From Bradyrhizobium ivorense (GTDB taxonomy: Bacteria; Pseudomonadota; Alphaproteobacteria; Rhizobiales; Xanthobacteraceae), in NCBI RefSeq assembly GCF_900696085.1, contig NZ_CAADFC020000028.1, forward strand, positions 744,001 through 808,000: 64,000 nucleotides of DNA, written 5' to 3'. Under the pieces are notes generated by a model. The model saw nothing but the letters and a program-made list of their open reading frames with translations, had not been told where the DNA came from and ran no database searches. A program made the translations under genes and the position numbers. Position 1 is the first letter of the stretch; every line of letters begins with the position of its first letter. Positions 1-7,649 of the stretch are shown here, one piece after another.

Positions 1-594
1 CTCCGCCGACTTGCCGCCGATGCGCAGGATCTCGCCGTTCATCAGCACGATCTCGCAGCCCAGCACGTTGTTGGTGGTCATGCCGTATTTCAGGCAGTGC
101 ACGCCGCCAGAATTTTCCGCGACATTGCCGCCGATCGAGCAGGCGATCTGCGACGACGGATCGGGCGCGTAATAGAAGCCGGCATGGGCGACCGCCTGGC
201 TGATCGCGAGATTGGTGACGCCGGGCTCGGTGACAACAACGCGGTTGTCGAAGTCAATCTCGCGAATCCGCTTGAACTTGCCGAGCCCGAGCAGCACGCC
301 GTCGGCGAGCGGCAGCGCGCCGCCGGACAGCGAGGTGCCGGAGCCGCGCGGCACCACCTTGATGCCCTGCGCGTGGCAATATTTCAGGACCTTTGCCACC
401 TGCTCGGTGGTATCGGGCAACACCACGACCATCGGCGGCTGCCGGTAGGCGGTCAGCCCGTCGGATTCATAGGCCAGCATCTCGGCGGCGCTGTCGACCA
501 CGCCCTCTCCCGGGACGATGGCACGCAGGGCCGCCACGATTTCGCCGCGGCGATCGAGGACGGCCTGATCGGCCGCCGGCATCATGATGGACAT
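1..594 (-). CDS. FAD-binding oxidase, GlcD-like (partial)
   Basis: N-terminal 198 codons of a FAD-linked oxidase of the GlcD / D-lactate dehydrogenase type; the 3' end lies beyond position 1. Such enzymes oxidise 2-hydroxy acids (glycolate, D-lactate) using flavin. Visible in the FAD_binding_4 region are the pyrophosphate-binding stretch PRGSGTSLSGG and, further on, CSIGGNVAENSGG, both typical of GlcD. The N-terminus MSIMMPAADQAVLDRRGEI reads well from the ATG at 594; a second in-frame ATG pair lies three codons later, so the start could shift slightly. A 7-bp perfect inverted repeat lies 33 bases upstream (627-644). Cytochrome c is transcribed divergently. The substrate cannot be fixed from the N-terminal part alone. 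Confidence 0.88.
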   Translation of the reverse strand, partial: MSIMMPAADQAVLDRRGEIVAALRAIVPGEGVVDSAAEMLAYESDGLTAYRQPPMVVVLPDTTEQVAKVLKYCHAQGIKVVPRGSGTSLSGGALPLADGVLLGLGKFKRIREIDFDNRVVVTEPGVTNLAISQAVAHAGFYYAPDPSSQIACSIGGNVAENSGGVHCLKYGMTTNNVLGCEIVLMNGEILRIGGKSAE

Positions 595-626
595 CGCTGG
601 TTCCTTCGGGGCATCGTCCTGTTGCC

Positions 627-644
627 GATTTGTTACGACAAATC
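627..644. promoter_or_regulatory. Inverted repeat, possible GntR-type operator
   Basis: GATTTGT and ACAAATC form perfect 7-bp arms around the spacer TACG, between the divergent oxidase (start 594) and cytochrome c (start 832) genes. The TTGT-TACG-ACAA core resembles FadR/GlcC-type GntR operators, which often control glycolate or lactate oxidases. No such regulator is inside the window, so this is inference. The rest of 595-831 shows no gene. Confidence 0.4.
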
Positions 645-831
645 AACCACGTCCGCACCTGTTTCGATCGACCGGCCAAAGGTCGGTCTTGCCTGCAGCC
701 GGCAGGGCGAGTTCGCTCTGAGACAAGCGGGCAGTCATGAAAACTGTCAAAGTTTCGTGGCTTGTCCTGCCCAAGCCGGACATGCCACAAACGATTCTAC
801 TCACCTCCCGGGACGAAACGAAGAGCACCCC

Positions 832-1227
832 ATGAAGCTAAAGACCTTGAGCGCGCTGGCGGTCGTCACATCGCTGGCTTTCGCATCCTCCGCGCTGGCC
901 CAGGATGCGGCCGCCGGCAAGACCTCGTTCAACAAGTGCCTCGCCTGCCACGCGATCGGCGAAGGCGCCAAGAACAAGGTCGGACCCGAGCTCAACGGCC
1001 TCGACGGCCGCCATTCCGGCAGTGCGCCGGACTACAATTACTCCGACGCCAACAAGAACTCCGGCATCACCTGGAACAAGGCGACCTTCCTCGAATACAT
1101 CAAGGACCCGAAGGCCAAGATCCCCGGCACCAAGATGGCGTTCGCCGGCATCAAGAACGAGACCGAGGCCAACAACCTCTGGACCTACATCTCCTCGTTC
1201 GACAAGGACGGCAAGCAGAAGCAGTAA
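832..1227 (+). CDS. Class I cytochrome c (c2-like), periplasmic
   Basis: 131-residue monohaem cytochrome c. Residues 1-23 form a Sec signal peptide ending in SSALA before Q24. The haem attachment motif CLACH is at residues 36-40 (C36, C39, H40). A C-terminal GTKMAF stretch supplies the likely axial methionine, and the final helix NNLWTYISSF is typical of small cytochromes c2/c-550. It should carry electrons in the periplasm between a dehydrogenase or the bc1 complex and a terminal oxidase. A longer in-frame reading exists upstream, but the signal peptide marks ATG 832 as the start. A hairpin with a short T run follows the stop codon. Confidence 0.93.
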   Translation: MKLKTLSALAVVTSLAFASSALAQDAAAGKTSFNKCLACHAIGEGAKNKVGPELNGLDGRHSGSAPDYNYSDANKNSGITWNKATFLEYIKDPKAKIPGTKMAFAGIKNETEANNLWTYISSFDKDGKQKQ

Positions 1228-1247
1228 ATCGCCCGGATCGGGCTTGC

Positions 1248-1280
1248 GTCCGCCCTGAGGCTGATCTCAGGGCGGACTTT
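1248..1280 (+). terminator. Rho-independent terminator of cytochrome c gene
   Basis: GTCCGCCCTGAG (1248-1259) and CTCAGGGCGGAC (1266-1277) form a perfect 12-bp stem with loop GCTGAT, followed by TTT. It sits 20 bases after the cytochrome stop and 12 bases before the poxB stop on the other strand, so it may serve both converging genes. Confidence 0.65.
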
Positions 1281-1291
1281 GCCGCGCCCGG

Positions 1292-3028
1292 TCAGCGCGG
1301 CAACAGATTGGTCTTGGCGAGATCGAGCACCTCGTCGCCGCGGCCGCTCATCACGGCGCGCAGCACCCACAGGCTGAAACCCTTGACCTGCTCCAGCGTG
1401 ATGGTCGGCGGCATCGACAGTTCCTGCGTCGCGGTTACGACGTCGAGCACCGCCGGGCCATTATGCGCGAGCACGTCGCGGACCGCGCCCTCGAGCTCGC
1501 CGGGATCCTCGACCCTGATGCCGTGAATGCCCATGGCGCGGGCCATCGCCGCGAAGTCGGGGTTCTTCAGATCGACCCCGGTTTCGATGAAGCCGGCGGC
1601 CTTCATCTCCAGCGCCACGAAGCCGAGCACGCTGTTGTTGAAGATCACGACCTTCACCGGCAGCTTGGCCTGGGTCAGCGTGATCAGGTCGCCCATCAGC
1701 ATGGCGAAGCCGCCGTCGCCCGACATCGAGACCACCTGCCGCCCAGGCTGCGCCGCCTGCGCGCCGATCGCATGCGCCATCGCATTGGCCATCGAGCCAT
1801 GCACCAGCGAGCCGATCAGGCGGCGCTTGCCGTTCATCTTGAGATAGCGCGCCGACCAGATCGTCGGGGTGCCGACATCGGCCGTGAACACCGCGTCCTC
1901 GGAGGCATTTTCGCTGAGCAGGCGGGCGAGATATTGCGGGTGGATCGGCTTCTGGCCCGGCGTGCCGCGAGCGAGATCGTCGAGGCCGGCGCGGACATCC
2001 TTGTAGTGCGCCATGGCGGCGTCGAGATGCTTGCGCTCGGTCTTGGGGTTCAGCTTCGGCAGCAGCGCGGCGATGGTCTCGTTGACGTCGCCAACGATGC
2101 CGAGATCGAGCTTGCAGCGGCGGCCGAGATTCTCCGGGCGGATATCGACCTGCGCGATGCTGACATCGGTCGGGAAGAACTGCTTGTAGGGAAAATCGGT
2201 GCCCAGCATCAGCAGCACGTCGCAGGCGTGCATGGCGGCATAGCCGGAGGAGAAGCCGATGAAGCCGGTCATGCCGACATCATAGGGGTTGTCGTACTCG
2301 ACATATTCCTTGCCGCCGAGCGCGTGCACGATCGGGCTCTTCAGCGCCTCGGCGAGCTTCATCAGGTTGTCGTGGGCGCAGGCGCAGCCGCGGCCGCAGA
2401 ACAGCGTGACCCGCCGCGCGCCGTTGAGCAGATCGGCCAGCGCCGTCAATTCGGCGTCGGCCGGCCGCACCACCGGCGCCGGCGGCAGCAGCCCGGCATT
2501 GGGCGAGATGTTGCGCTTCGGCGCCGGCTTGAACGCGACATCGCCCGGCAGCACCAGCACGGCGACGCCGCGCTTGCCGACCGCGGCGCGGATCGCGTTC
2601 TCCAGCATGTAGGGCAGCTGCGACGGATCGGACACCAGCTCGCAATAATGGCTGCATTCGCGGAACAGGTCTTGCGGATGGGTCTCCTGAAAATAGCCGC
2701 CGCCGATCTCCGCGGATGGGATCTGCGCCGCGATCGCCAGCACCGGGGTGCGGCTGCGATGCGCGTCGAACAGGCCGTTGATCAGATGCAGATTGCCCGG
2801 ACCGCAGGAGCCGGCGCAGACCGCAAGCTCGCCGGTGAGCTGGGCCTCGGCGGCCGCGGCAAAGGCCGCCACCTCCTCGTGGCGCACATGCAGCCAGTCG
2901 ATCGTGCCGCGCTTGCGCAGTGCCTCGGTCAGGCCGTTGAGGCTGTCGCCGACGATGCCGTAGATGCGCTTCACGCCGGCCTGGGCAAGGGTTTCAGCGA
3001 TGAGGTCGGCGACGTTGTCGATCCGCAT
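1292..3028 (-). CDS. poxB: Thiamine-diphosphate pyruvate oxidase/dehydrogenase
   Basis: 578-residue TPP enzyme, close to the 572 residues of E. coli PoxB (pyruvate:ubiquinone oxidoreductase, pyruvate to acetate plus CO2 with electrons to quinone). Order: N-terminal Pyr domain with the catalytic glutamate in HEE (E51), central FAD/nucleotide domain from about 190 to 330, and C-terminal PP domain with GDG at 437-439 and NN at 464-465, the Mg-TPP motif. The C-terminal segment after about 540 could be the membrane-binding tail, but it is not clearly the E. coli type. Acetolactate synthase is the main alternative; the start (RIDNVADLIAETL) and absence of a neighbouring small subunit favour PoxB. 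The alpha/beta hydrolase lies 115 bases upstream in the same direction. Confidence 0.85.
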   Translation of the reverse strand: MRIDNVADLIAETLAQAGVKRIYGIVGDSLNGLTEALRKRGTIDWLHVRHEEVAAFAAAAEAQLTGELAVCAGSCGPGNLHLINGLFDAHRSRTPVLAIAAQIPSAEIGGGYFQETHPQDLFRECSHYCELVSDPSQLPYMLENAIRAAVGKRGVAVLVLPGDVAFKPAPKRNISPNAGLLPPAPVVRPADAELTALADLLNGARRVTLFCGRGCACAHDNLMKLAEALKSPIVHALGGKEYVEYDNPYDVGMTGFIGFSSGYAAMHACDVLLMLGTDFPYKQFFPTDVSIAQVDIRPENLGRRCKLDLGIVGDVNETIAALLPKLNPKTERKHLDAAMAHYKDVRAGLDDLARGTPGQKPIHPQYLARLLSENASEDAVFTADVGTPTIWSARYLKMNGKRRLIGSLVHGSMANAMAHAIGAQAAQPGRQVVSMSGDGGFAMLMGDLITLTQAKLPVKVVIFNNSVLGFVALEMKAAGFIETGVDLKNPDFAAMARAMGIHGIRVEDPGELEGAVRDVLAHNGPAVLDVVTATQELSMPPTITLEQVKGFSLWVLRAVMSGRGDEVLDLAKTNLLPR

Positions 3029-3143
3029 GAGACTTGTCCTTTGATGAAACTCGAGAACCGCACGGGGGACATGATGTTCGGCGGCCTCGCACCGCGCAAG
3101 CCTCGCCGGATCACATTCGTGCGGATCCGCCGATGCGCGGCAG

Positions 3144-4133
3144 CTACTGCGCCGTCACCATTTGAGGCACGAGCCGGCCGGCCATCGTCTCGATCTCGGA
3201 CAGCACGAGATCTGCGGCCATCTGCTGCACCATGTGGCCGACGCCCGGCAGCACGGTCAGCTTCGCGTTCGGCGCGGTGACAGCGAGCGGGCGGGAATGG
3301 ATGGCGGTCGAGACCGTCTTGTCGACGGCATCGCCCGCAATGATCGAGATCGGCGCCTTGATCTCGGCGTAGCGCGGCGCCTGCGCGATTACCGCGGCTT
3401 TCAGCGTCACCAGATCGCGCGCATTGGCGATGAACTCGCGCGGCCGCAACAGCAGCAGCGTGGCGCTGTCGCGGATAAAATCGGCGGGCACCGGCTGCGG
3501 CGCGAACACGCCGCGCACGCCTGCCTCCGCGACCAGCCAGCCGAGCGGCAGCGTGATGGTGTGCGCGAGCAGCGGCCCGATCAGCGGCGTCGAGATCACA
3601 TTGTTGTAGCGGCCGGCGCCGCCGCGCCACGGATAGGCGACCGGCGCGAGCAGCACGAGACCGGCGACCCGGTCCGGCTGATCCAGCGCCATGCGCAGCG
3701 CGAGCGCGCCGGCCCAGGAATGCGCCACCACGAGCGCGCGGCCGACGCCGAGCTTGCCGAGCGCCTCGATGATCATGCGGCCCTGGATTTCGGGCGTGGC
3801 TTCCTCGACGCGGTCGCGCGTGCTCCAGCCATGGCCGGGACGATCGATCAGGATCACGCGATGATTTCGCGCCAGCCGCTCGCCCAGCGGATGCTGCATG
3901 ACGCGGAGGTTGGAGCTTGCGCCATGCAGCAGCACGATCGGCGGGCCGACGGCGTCCCGCGGGCCGAGCTCGACGACGTGCAGCCGGCCGCCGGCCACAT
4001 CGACCAGGCGGCCCTGAGGTGGAAACGCGCGCTCAATCATTGCCGAGCCGACTTGCGTCGCCAGCACGAGCGCGGCGACCGCAAGCACAACGATCAAGAC
4101 AAGCATCACGACGATCGGGGAAATCCTGCGCAC
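3144..4133 (-). CDS. Membrane-anchored alpha/beta hydrolase
   Basis: 329-residue alpha/beta-hydrolase fold protein. Residues about 7-30 are a hydrophobic helix (IVVMLVLIVVLAVAALVLA), so the catalytic domain is probably anchored in the membrane and faces the periplasm. The oxyanion region is VLLHGASSN, the nucleophile elbow AHSWAG has Ser but lacks the usual first glycine, and the catalytic His is in GVGHMV near the C-terminus. The start is a GTG; no strong ribosome binding site is visible. It lies upstream of poxB on the same strand, perhaps co-transcribed. Substrate unknown: esterase, lipase or haloalkane dehalogenase-like activities are all possible. Confidence 0.82.
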   Translation of the reverse strand: MRRISPIVVMLVLIVVLAVAALVLATQVGSAMIERAFPPQGRLVDVAGGRLHVVELGPRDAVGPPIVLLHGASSNLRVMQHPLGERLARNHRVILIDRPGHGWSTRDRVEEATPEIQGRMIIEALGKLGVGRALVVAHSWAGALALRMALDQPDRVAGLVLLAPVAYPWRGGAGRYNNVISTPLIGPLLAHTITLPLGWLVAEAGVRGVFAPQPVPADFIRDSATLLLLRPREFIANARDLVTLKAAVIAQAPRYAEIKAPISIIAGDAVDKTVSTAIHSRPLAVTAPNAKLTVLPGVGHMVQQMAADLVLSEIETMAGRLVPQMVTAQ

Positions 4134-4216
4134 CGAAAAAGTTACGGCGGGAGCACCGGCCGGTTTCGATGCTACCCCGCTTTAACGCCCGAAGTCCAAT
4201 TGGCAGGGTGATGCGG

Positions 4217-4657
4217 CTACGAGACGGGCTTCGAGTCGCGCCGCCTGGGCGGCCGCGGTGGTGGCGGCGGAGGCGCGGCCGGCTGCAATGTCACAATTAC
4301 CGGATTGGGCTTGTGATCGAGTGCGGCGCCGGTCGCCGCGTCGACACCCATACCGACCACGCCGCCGAGCAACAGATTGCCGGCGAAACCGGCACCGCCG
4401 GATCCGCTGATATCCTTGGTCAGCGGGATGATCTGCTGTTGATAGCCTTCCTTGCTGACCGTCACGACGATGTCGGCGTTGCGCTTCGCCTGAATCGCGC
4501 ACGGCGTCACGCAGGCCGTCGGCACTTCCAGTCCCGCAATGTCGGCCGTCGCACCTGATGGCGTCGAGGCGATCGAAATGGTTTCTGTGGTGCCGCGCGT
4601 CACAGAGGCACAGCCGCCCAGCGCGACGCAAAGCGCCGCCGCAATCATCTGCTTCAT
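4217..4657 (-). CDS. PEGA-domain lipoprotein
   Basis: 146-residue predicted lipoprotein. The ATG at 4657 gives a short signal peptide ending in the lipobox LGGC (Cys18), so the protein should be lipidated and anchored in the envelope; an upstream in-frame start would only add a non-signal extension. The stretch ISIASTPSGATADIAG followed by CVTPCAIQ is a PEGA-like surface domain (about 28-80). Next come a glycine-rich hydrophobic segment (GFAGNLLLGGVVGMGVDAATG), which may insert in a membrane, and a proline run before RRRDSKPVS. Homologues are often misnamed translation initiation factor 2. No enzymatic residues are evident; a structural envelope role is inferred. Confidence 0.8.
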   Translation of the reverse strand: MKQMIAAALCVALGGCASVTRGTTETISIASTPSGATADIAGLEVPTACVTPCAIQAKRNADIVVTVSKEGYQQQIIPLTKDISGSGGAGFAGNLLLGGVVGMGVDAATGAALDHKPNPVIVTLQPAAPPPPPPRPPRRRDSKPVS

Positions 4658-4803
4658 AAAATATGCATTCCCCCAGCCCGCCACAGCTGTGGCGCAACCT
4701 GTGGGAGAAGGCAATCAACCTTTAGCCTAAGTGGGTGTGGGACAGGAGGTCTGTTGCGACCCAGCATCAACGCCCAGCGCGAGGCGCGCAGCGGTTTCCG
4801 CGG

Positions 4804-4947
4804 TTGTCCACAGTACCCCCAGCCTGTGGATAGCGGGTTCATACCAGCGTCATTAACGATTCCATAGATTGCCCGCGGCAATTTTGCCATCAGCGGCGAG
4901 GCTTCATCCAAACCGGGACGCTTCCTATCTTGTGCACTGTATCCACA
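4804..4947. promoter_or_regulatory. Cluster of DnaA-box-like 9-mers
   Basis: The gene-free stretch 4658-4997 contains TTGTCCACA (4804-4812), TGTGGATAG (4825-4833; complement CTATCCACA) and GTATCCACA (4939-4947). Each is one base off the DnaA box TTATCCACA. Two further CTGTGG words lie at about 4689-4703. The neighbouring genes are not those usually found at an alphaproteobacterial origin, so this may instead be a DnaA-responsive promoter for the small gene at 4998, or a chance cluster. Confidence 0.35.
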
Positions 4948-4997
4948 GGAACCGGCGTCCTCACGACGAGTTCAACGGGAATAATCGGAGGAGTACC

Positions 4998-5174
4998 ATG
5001 ATTTCCGACCCTAGCGATGCGGCAATCGACCAGATCGTGGCAAGCTGCAATGGCGACCTGCGCGGCGCCCTGAAGGCACTGCTGCTCGTCAATGAGCATC
5101 TGGAGGCGGAGCTACAGCAGTTCTACGCTGCCGCCGCCCAGGATAGCGCACCCCGCGGCAAGTTCCTGCACTAG
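4998..5174 (+). CDS. Small conserved hypothetical protein (58 aa)
   Basis: 58-residue protein with a strong ribosome binding site (CGGAGGAG, ending 6 bases before the ATG), which decides the start. It is mostly helical: SDAAIDQIVASCNGDLRGALKALL then an acidic amphipathic helix around NEHLEAELQQFY. No signal peptide or membrane segment. I recall similar short proteins in Bradyrhizobium and Rhodopseudomonas but know no function. The sequence pattern of a small helical hairpin would suit a regulatory or binding role. Its stop overlaps the stop of the decayed gene on the other strand. Confidence 0.65.
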   Translation: MISDPSDAAIDQIVASCNGDLRGALKALLLVNEHLEAELQQFYAAAAQDSAPRGKFLH

Positions 5175-5467
5175 CGCGCCTCGTCGTCGTCGCCTTCGCG
5201 GGACAGGTCGTCCTTCGGACAGGCGCCGACCGTCGAGCGGGCAAGCTTCCGCATCCGCCACTGAGGGTTCGCCCCCGAACCAGGTGTCGCCGTCGATCAC
5301 CGGATTGGTCCTGACGATCGGACAGCGGCCTGTGGCGTGATTTCCGACCACCGAATAAGGGCTGTCGGCGAGGCACAGGTTCCGGCTGCGAGCATCATCG
5401 CGCTGGCCAGCAGCAACCATGTCAGGGCTTTGCTGCCCAATGTCGGCCGGCAAGCCGCCGCACGCAA
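5171..5467 (-). pseudogene. Frameshifted small secreted protein gene
   Basis: Three adjoining reading frames each carry one plausible part of a single short exported protein. Frame A, beginning right after the TPR gene's stop, gives a signal-peptide-like segment ALTWLLLASAMMLAAGTCA. Frame B continues with LADSPYSVVGN, TGRCPIV, NPVIDGDTWFGG and VADAE. Frame C closes with KLARSTVGACPKDD and an acidic tail EGDDDEAR to a TAG at 5171-5173. Codon third positions stay G/C rich in each part. I read this as one gene of roughly 95 codons broken by two frameshifts (or two sequencing errors). It is co-directional with the TPR gene. Function unknown. Confidence 0.42.
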
Positions 5468-6124
5468 TCAGATGTCGCGGCCTTCGACCTTTTCGGAGAG
5501 CTGCTTGACCATGTCCGGCACCTTCTCGAGGAAGGGATCGACCGCCAGCGCCCTGCGGAACGCGTCCAGCGCCCGCTTCTCGTCGCCGAGGTCCTGCATG
5601 ATCATGCCGACGCCCGCCAGCGCGCCGAAATGGCGCGGTTCGCGCGACAGCACCTGCTGCAGGTCTTCCAGCGAACGGACATAGTCGTTCTTCAGGTAAT
5701 ACAGCGTCGCGCGCCGGTTCCAGGCCTCGACATAGTCCGGCCTGAGCTTGATCACGGCGTCCAGCAGTTTGAGCGCGACATCGATATTCTGGGCGTCGAT
5801 CGCCGCCTTGGCGCGGGTCATCAGCAGCGCGGCGGTGTCGCTCGGGGTCTGCAGCCACAGCGCCCAGATCCGCGCCTCGACATGACGGGCGCTGTCTTCA
5901 TCGGGCGCGGCCTTCAGCGCGCCGAACAGGAAATCCAGCCCGCGCGAGCGGTCGGCCGGAACCTTGGGCAGCTTGGTCGGGGCTTCGGGTAGCTTCTTCT
6001 GGGTCCGCGGCGGTGGGATCACGCGGGGATCGCCCTGCGCAGCCGCGGCAACAGGCATCGCCATCAGCGCGGCGAGGACGATCGCCAGCCGGCGGTGGTT
6101 GGTCCCAGGAAGTCTCAAACGCAT
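5468..6124 (-). CDS. Exported TPR-repeat protein
   Basis: 218 residues. Residues 1-29 are a signal peptide (LAIVLAALMAMPVAAAAQG), so the protein is periplasmic or membrane-attached. A proline/lysine-rich linker (about 32-58) leads to a helical region with at least three tetratricopeptide-type repeats: about 85-118, then NIDVALKLLDAVIKLRPDYV-type (about 113-146), DYVRSLEDLQQVLSREP, and DEKRALDAFRRALAVDP. TPR scaffolds mediate protein contacts; no catalytic domain is visible. The ATG at 6124 begins the signal peptide. The decayed small secreted gene follows immediately. Confidence 0.82.
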   Translation of the reverse strand: MRLRLPGTNHRRLAIVLAALMAMPVAAAAQGDPRVIPPPRTQKKLPEAPTKLPKVPADRSRGLDFLFGALKAAPDEDSARHVEARIWALWLQTPSDTAALLMTRAKAAIDAQNIDVALKLLDAVIKLRPDYVEAWNRRATLYYLKNDYVRSLEDLQQVLSREPRHFGALAGVGMIMQDLGDEKRALDAFRRALAVDPFLEKVPDMVKQLSEKVEGRDI

Positions 6125-6219
6125 GGGGCAAGTCTAGACGCGCAAACGCGCGCTGCAAAGCAGCGCGGCGTCAAAGACCTGTGAGGAGCGCAGTTCGGGG
6201 CCCGAAACGGGCCCGCCGA

Positions 6220-6345
6220 TCAACCCTGGCGCGCCTTGAAGCGGCGCTGAACCTTGTTGATCACGTAGACGCGGCCCTTGCGGCGGACCAGGCGGTTGTT
6301 GCGATGACGACCGCGCAGCGACTTCAACGAGTTACGGACCTTCAT
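6220..6345 (-). CDS. rpmJ: 50S ribosomal protein L36
   Basis: 41-residue protein MKVRNSLKSLRGRHRNN...RRFKARQG, the longer zinc-free type of L36: it lacks the CxxC...C...H ligands of the 37-residue form. It is strongly basic, as expected for a large-subunit protein bound to 23S rRNA. It stands alone rather than in the spc operon, which is usual for this type in Rhizobiales. A compact hairpin (GGGCCCG-AAA-CGGGCCC, 6198-6214) just downstream may act as its terminator. The sequence is an almost exact family match. Confidence 0.97.
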   Translation of the reverse strand: MKVRNSLKSLRGRHRNNRLVRRKGRVYVINKVQRRFKARQG

Positions 6346-6589
6346 GGGACCAATCCTGTTGCTTCGAAAGGCCCGTGTTGGAGGCCGTACCGATCCATGC
6401 CACGACCGATCGATGGCAAAGAGCGGCGAAAATGGATTTATCCCGACAAGCGGCCCTGCCGCCCGGGACGGGGCGGTTTCTAAGCCATCGGACCGGCAAC
6501 TGTCAACCGAAACGGGCCGATCTTCACCGCCCGGCTGGAACCCGGTCAGATGGCTTGCCCGCGATTAGAAACGGCCCTTGCGAAATTCG

Positions 6590-6602
6590 TTATATATTAT
6601 AA
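6590..6602. promoter_or_regulatory. AT-rich palindrome upstream of amidohydrolase
   Basis: TTATA-TAT-TATAA is a perfect 5+3+5 inverted repeat in a sharply AT-rich patch (about 6582-6610) within otherwise GC-rich DNA, 43 bases before the amidohydrolase ATG. It probably marks the promoter -10 region and could also be a repressor site. The rest of 6346-6644 shows no gene. Confidence 0.4.
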
Positions 6603-6644
6603 TCATTATCCGACGCCACCAATCAGGCCGCCGGGGAAACCGCC

Positions 6645-7529
6645 ATGCCCAAGCTCAAACTGCCCGATATCGAAAAAGTCGTCGCGATCGACATCCACAC
6701 CCATGCCGAGGAGCCCTGCGGCATGCATGGCGACGACGGCTATGACGACTTCCAGGCCCAGATGGCGGAGTATTTCAAATCGCCGCACAAGCATCCGCCG
6801 ACCGTGCCGGAGACCGCGGCCTACTACCGCGCCAAGAACATCGCGGCGGTGATCTTCCCGGTCGATGCCGAGCGCGAGACCGGCTTTCGCCGCTACAAGA
6901 ATGAGGAGATGCTGGAGATCGCCTCCGACCATCTCGACGTGCTGATCCCGTTCGTCTCGATCGATCCGCACAAGGGCAAGCTCGGGGTGCGCGAGGCGAA
7001 GCGGCTGATCGAGGACTACGGCGTCCGCGGCTTCAAATTCCATCCGACCATGCAGGGCTTTTACGCCAATGACCGCATGGCCTATCCGCTCTATGAGGCA
7101 ATCAATGACGGCGGCGCGATCGCGCTGTTTCACACCGGCCAGACCGGCGTCGGCTCGGGCATGCCCGGCGGCATGGGGATGCGGCTGAAATACTCCAACC
7201 CGATGTACATGGACGACGTCGCGGCCGACTTTCCCGACCTCAAGATCATCCTCGCGCATCCCTCCTTCCCCTGGCAGGAAGAGGCGCTGTCGGTCGCGAC
7301 CCACAAGCCGAACGTCTATATCGACCTCTCCGGCTGGTCGCCGAAATACTTTCCGCCGATTTTGGTGCGCTACATCAACTCGATCCTGCAGGACAAGATG
7401 CTGTTCGGCTCCGACTGGCCGGTGATCACGCCGGACCGCTGGCTCGCCGATTTTGCAAAGCTCGACATCCGCGAGGAGATCCGGCCAAAGGTCCTGAAGG
7501 CCAACGCGCGCAAGATTTTGGGGATTTAA
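6645..7529 (+). CDS. Amidohydrolase family protein (TIM barrel)
   Basis: 294-residue metal-dependent hydrolase of the amidohydrolase-2 type (PF04909; family includes 4-sulfomuconolactone hydrolase, ACMS decarboxylase and gamma-resorcylate decarboxylase). Visible in order: first-strand metal motif DIHTHAEE (about 15-22), GFKFHPTMQG on the middle strand, ILAHPSFPW (metal/substrate His), and near the end the conserved MLFGSDWPV with the catalytic Asp. Such enzymes hydrolyse or decarboxylate small ring or lactone carboxylates in the cytoplasm. There is no operon partner close by; an AT-rich palindrome precedes it and a repeat hairpin follows. The exact substrate cannot be read from the sequence. 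Confidence 0.85.
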   Translation: MPKLKLPDIEKVVAIDIHTHAEEPCGMHGDDGYDDFQAQMAEYFKSPHKHPPTVPETAAYYRAKNIAAVIFPVDAERETGFRRYKNEEMLEIASDHLDVLIPFVSIDPHKGKLGVREAKRLIEDYGVRGFKFHPTMQGFYANDRMAYPLYEAINDGGAIALFHTGQTGVGSGMPGGMGMRLKYSNPMYMDDVAADFPDLKIILAHPSFPWQEEALSVATHKPNVYIDLSGWSPKYFPPILVRYINSILQDKMLFGSDWPVITPDRWLADFAKLDIREEIRPKVLKANARKILGI

Positions 7530-7552
7530 GGGAGTATCATCGGCGGCACGCT

Positions 7553-7600
7553 AAAGCATGATCCGGAAGCGAGGCGGTTTTTCCGAAAAGATCATGCTTC
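7553..7600. repeat. Intergenic palindromic repeat
   Basis: AAGCATGATC (7554-7563) and GATCATGCTT (7590-7599) are perfect 10-bp arms, with inner CGGAA/TTCCG complementarity. This is a recurrent Rhizobiales intergenic palindrome and may act as a terminator for the amidohydrolase. A second small hairpin, GCGCGAT-cccg-ATCGCGC, follows at about 7617-7634. Confidence 0.7.
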
Positions 7601-7649
7601 AAGCAAAGAGCTAAAGCGCGATCCCGATCGCGCGTTAGCGGGGCAGCCG

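Noticed and set aside
97..831. Upstream extension of the cytochrome c gene
   Set aside because: The signal peptide at ATG 832 fixes the start, and the extension runs opposite a FAD-oxidase gene.
1463..3280. Long open frame of about 605 codons opposite poxB
   Set aside because: Mirror frame of a high-GC gene; the poxB strand has full domain motifs and this one has none.
4998..6345. Alphaproteobacterial replication origin suggested by the nearby DnaA-box cluster
   Set aside because: No dnaA, hemE, parAB or gidA neighbours and no extended AT-rich unwinding region.
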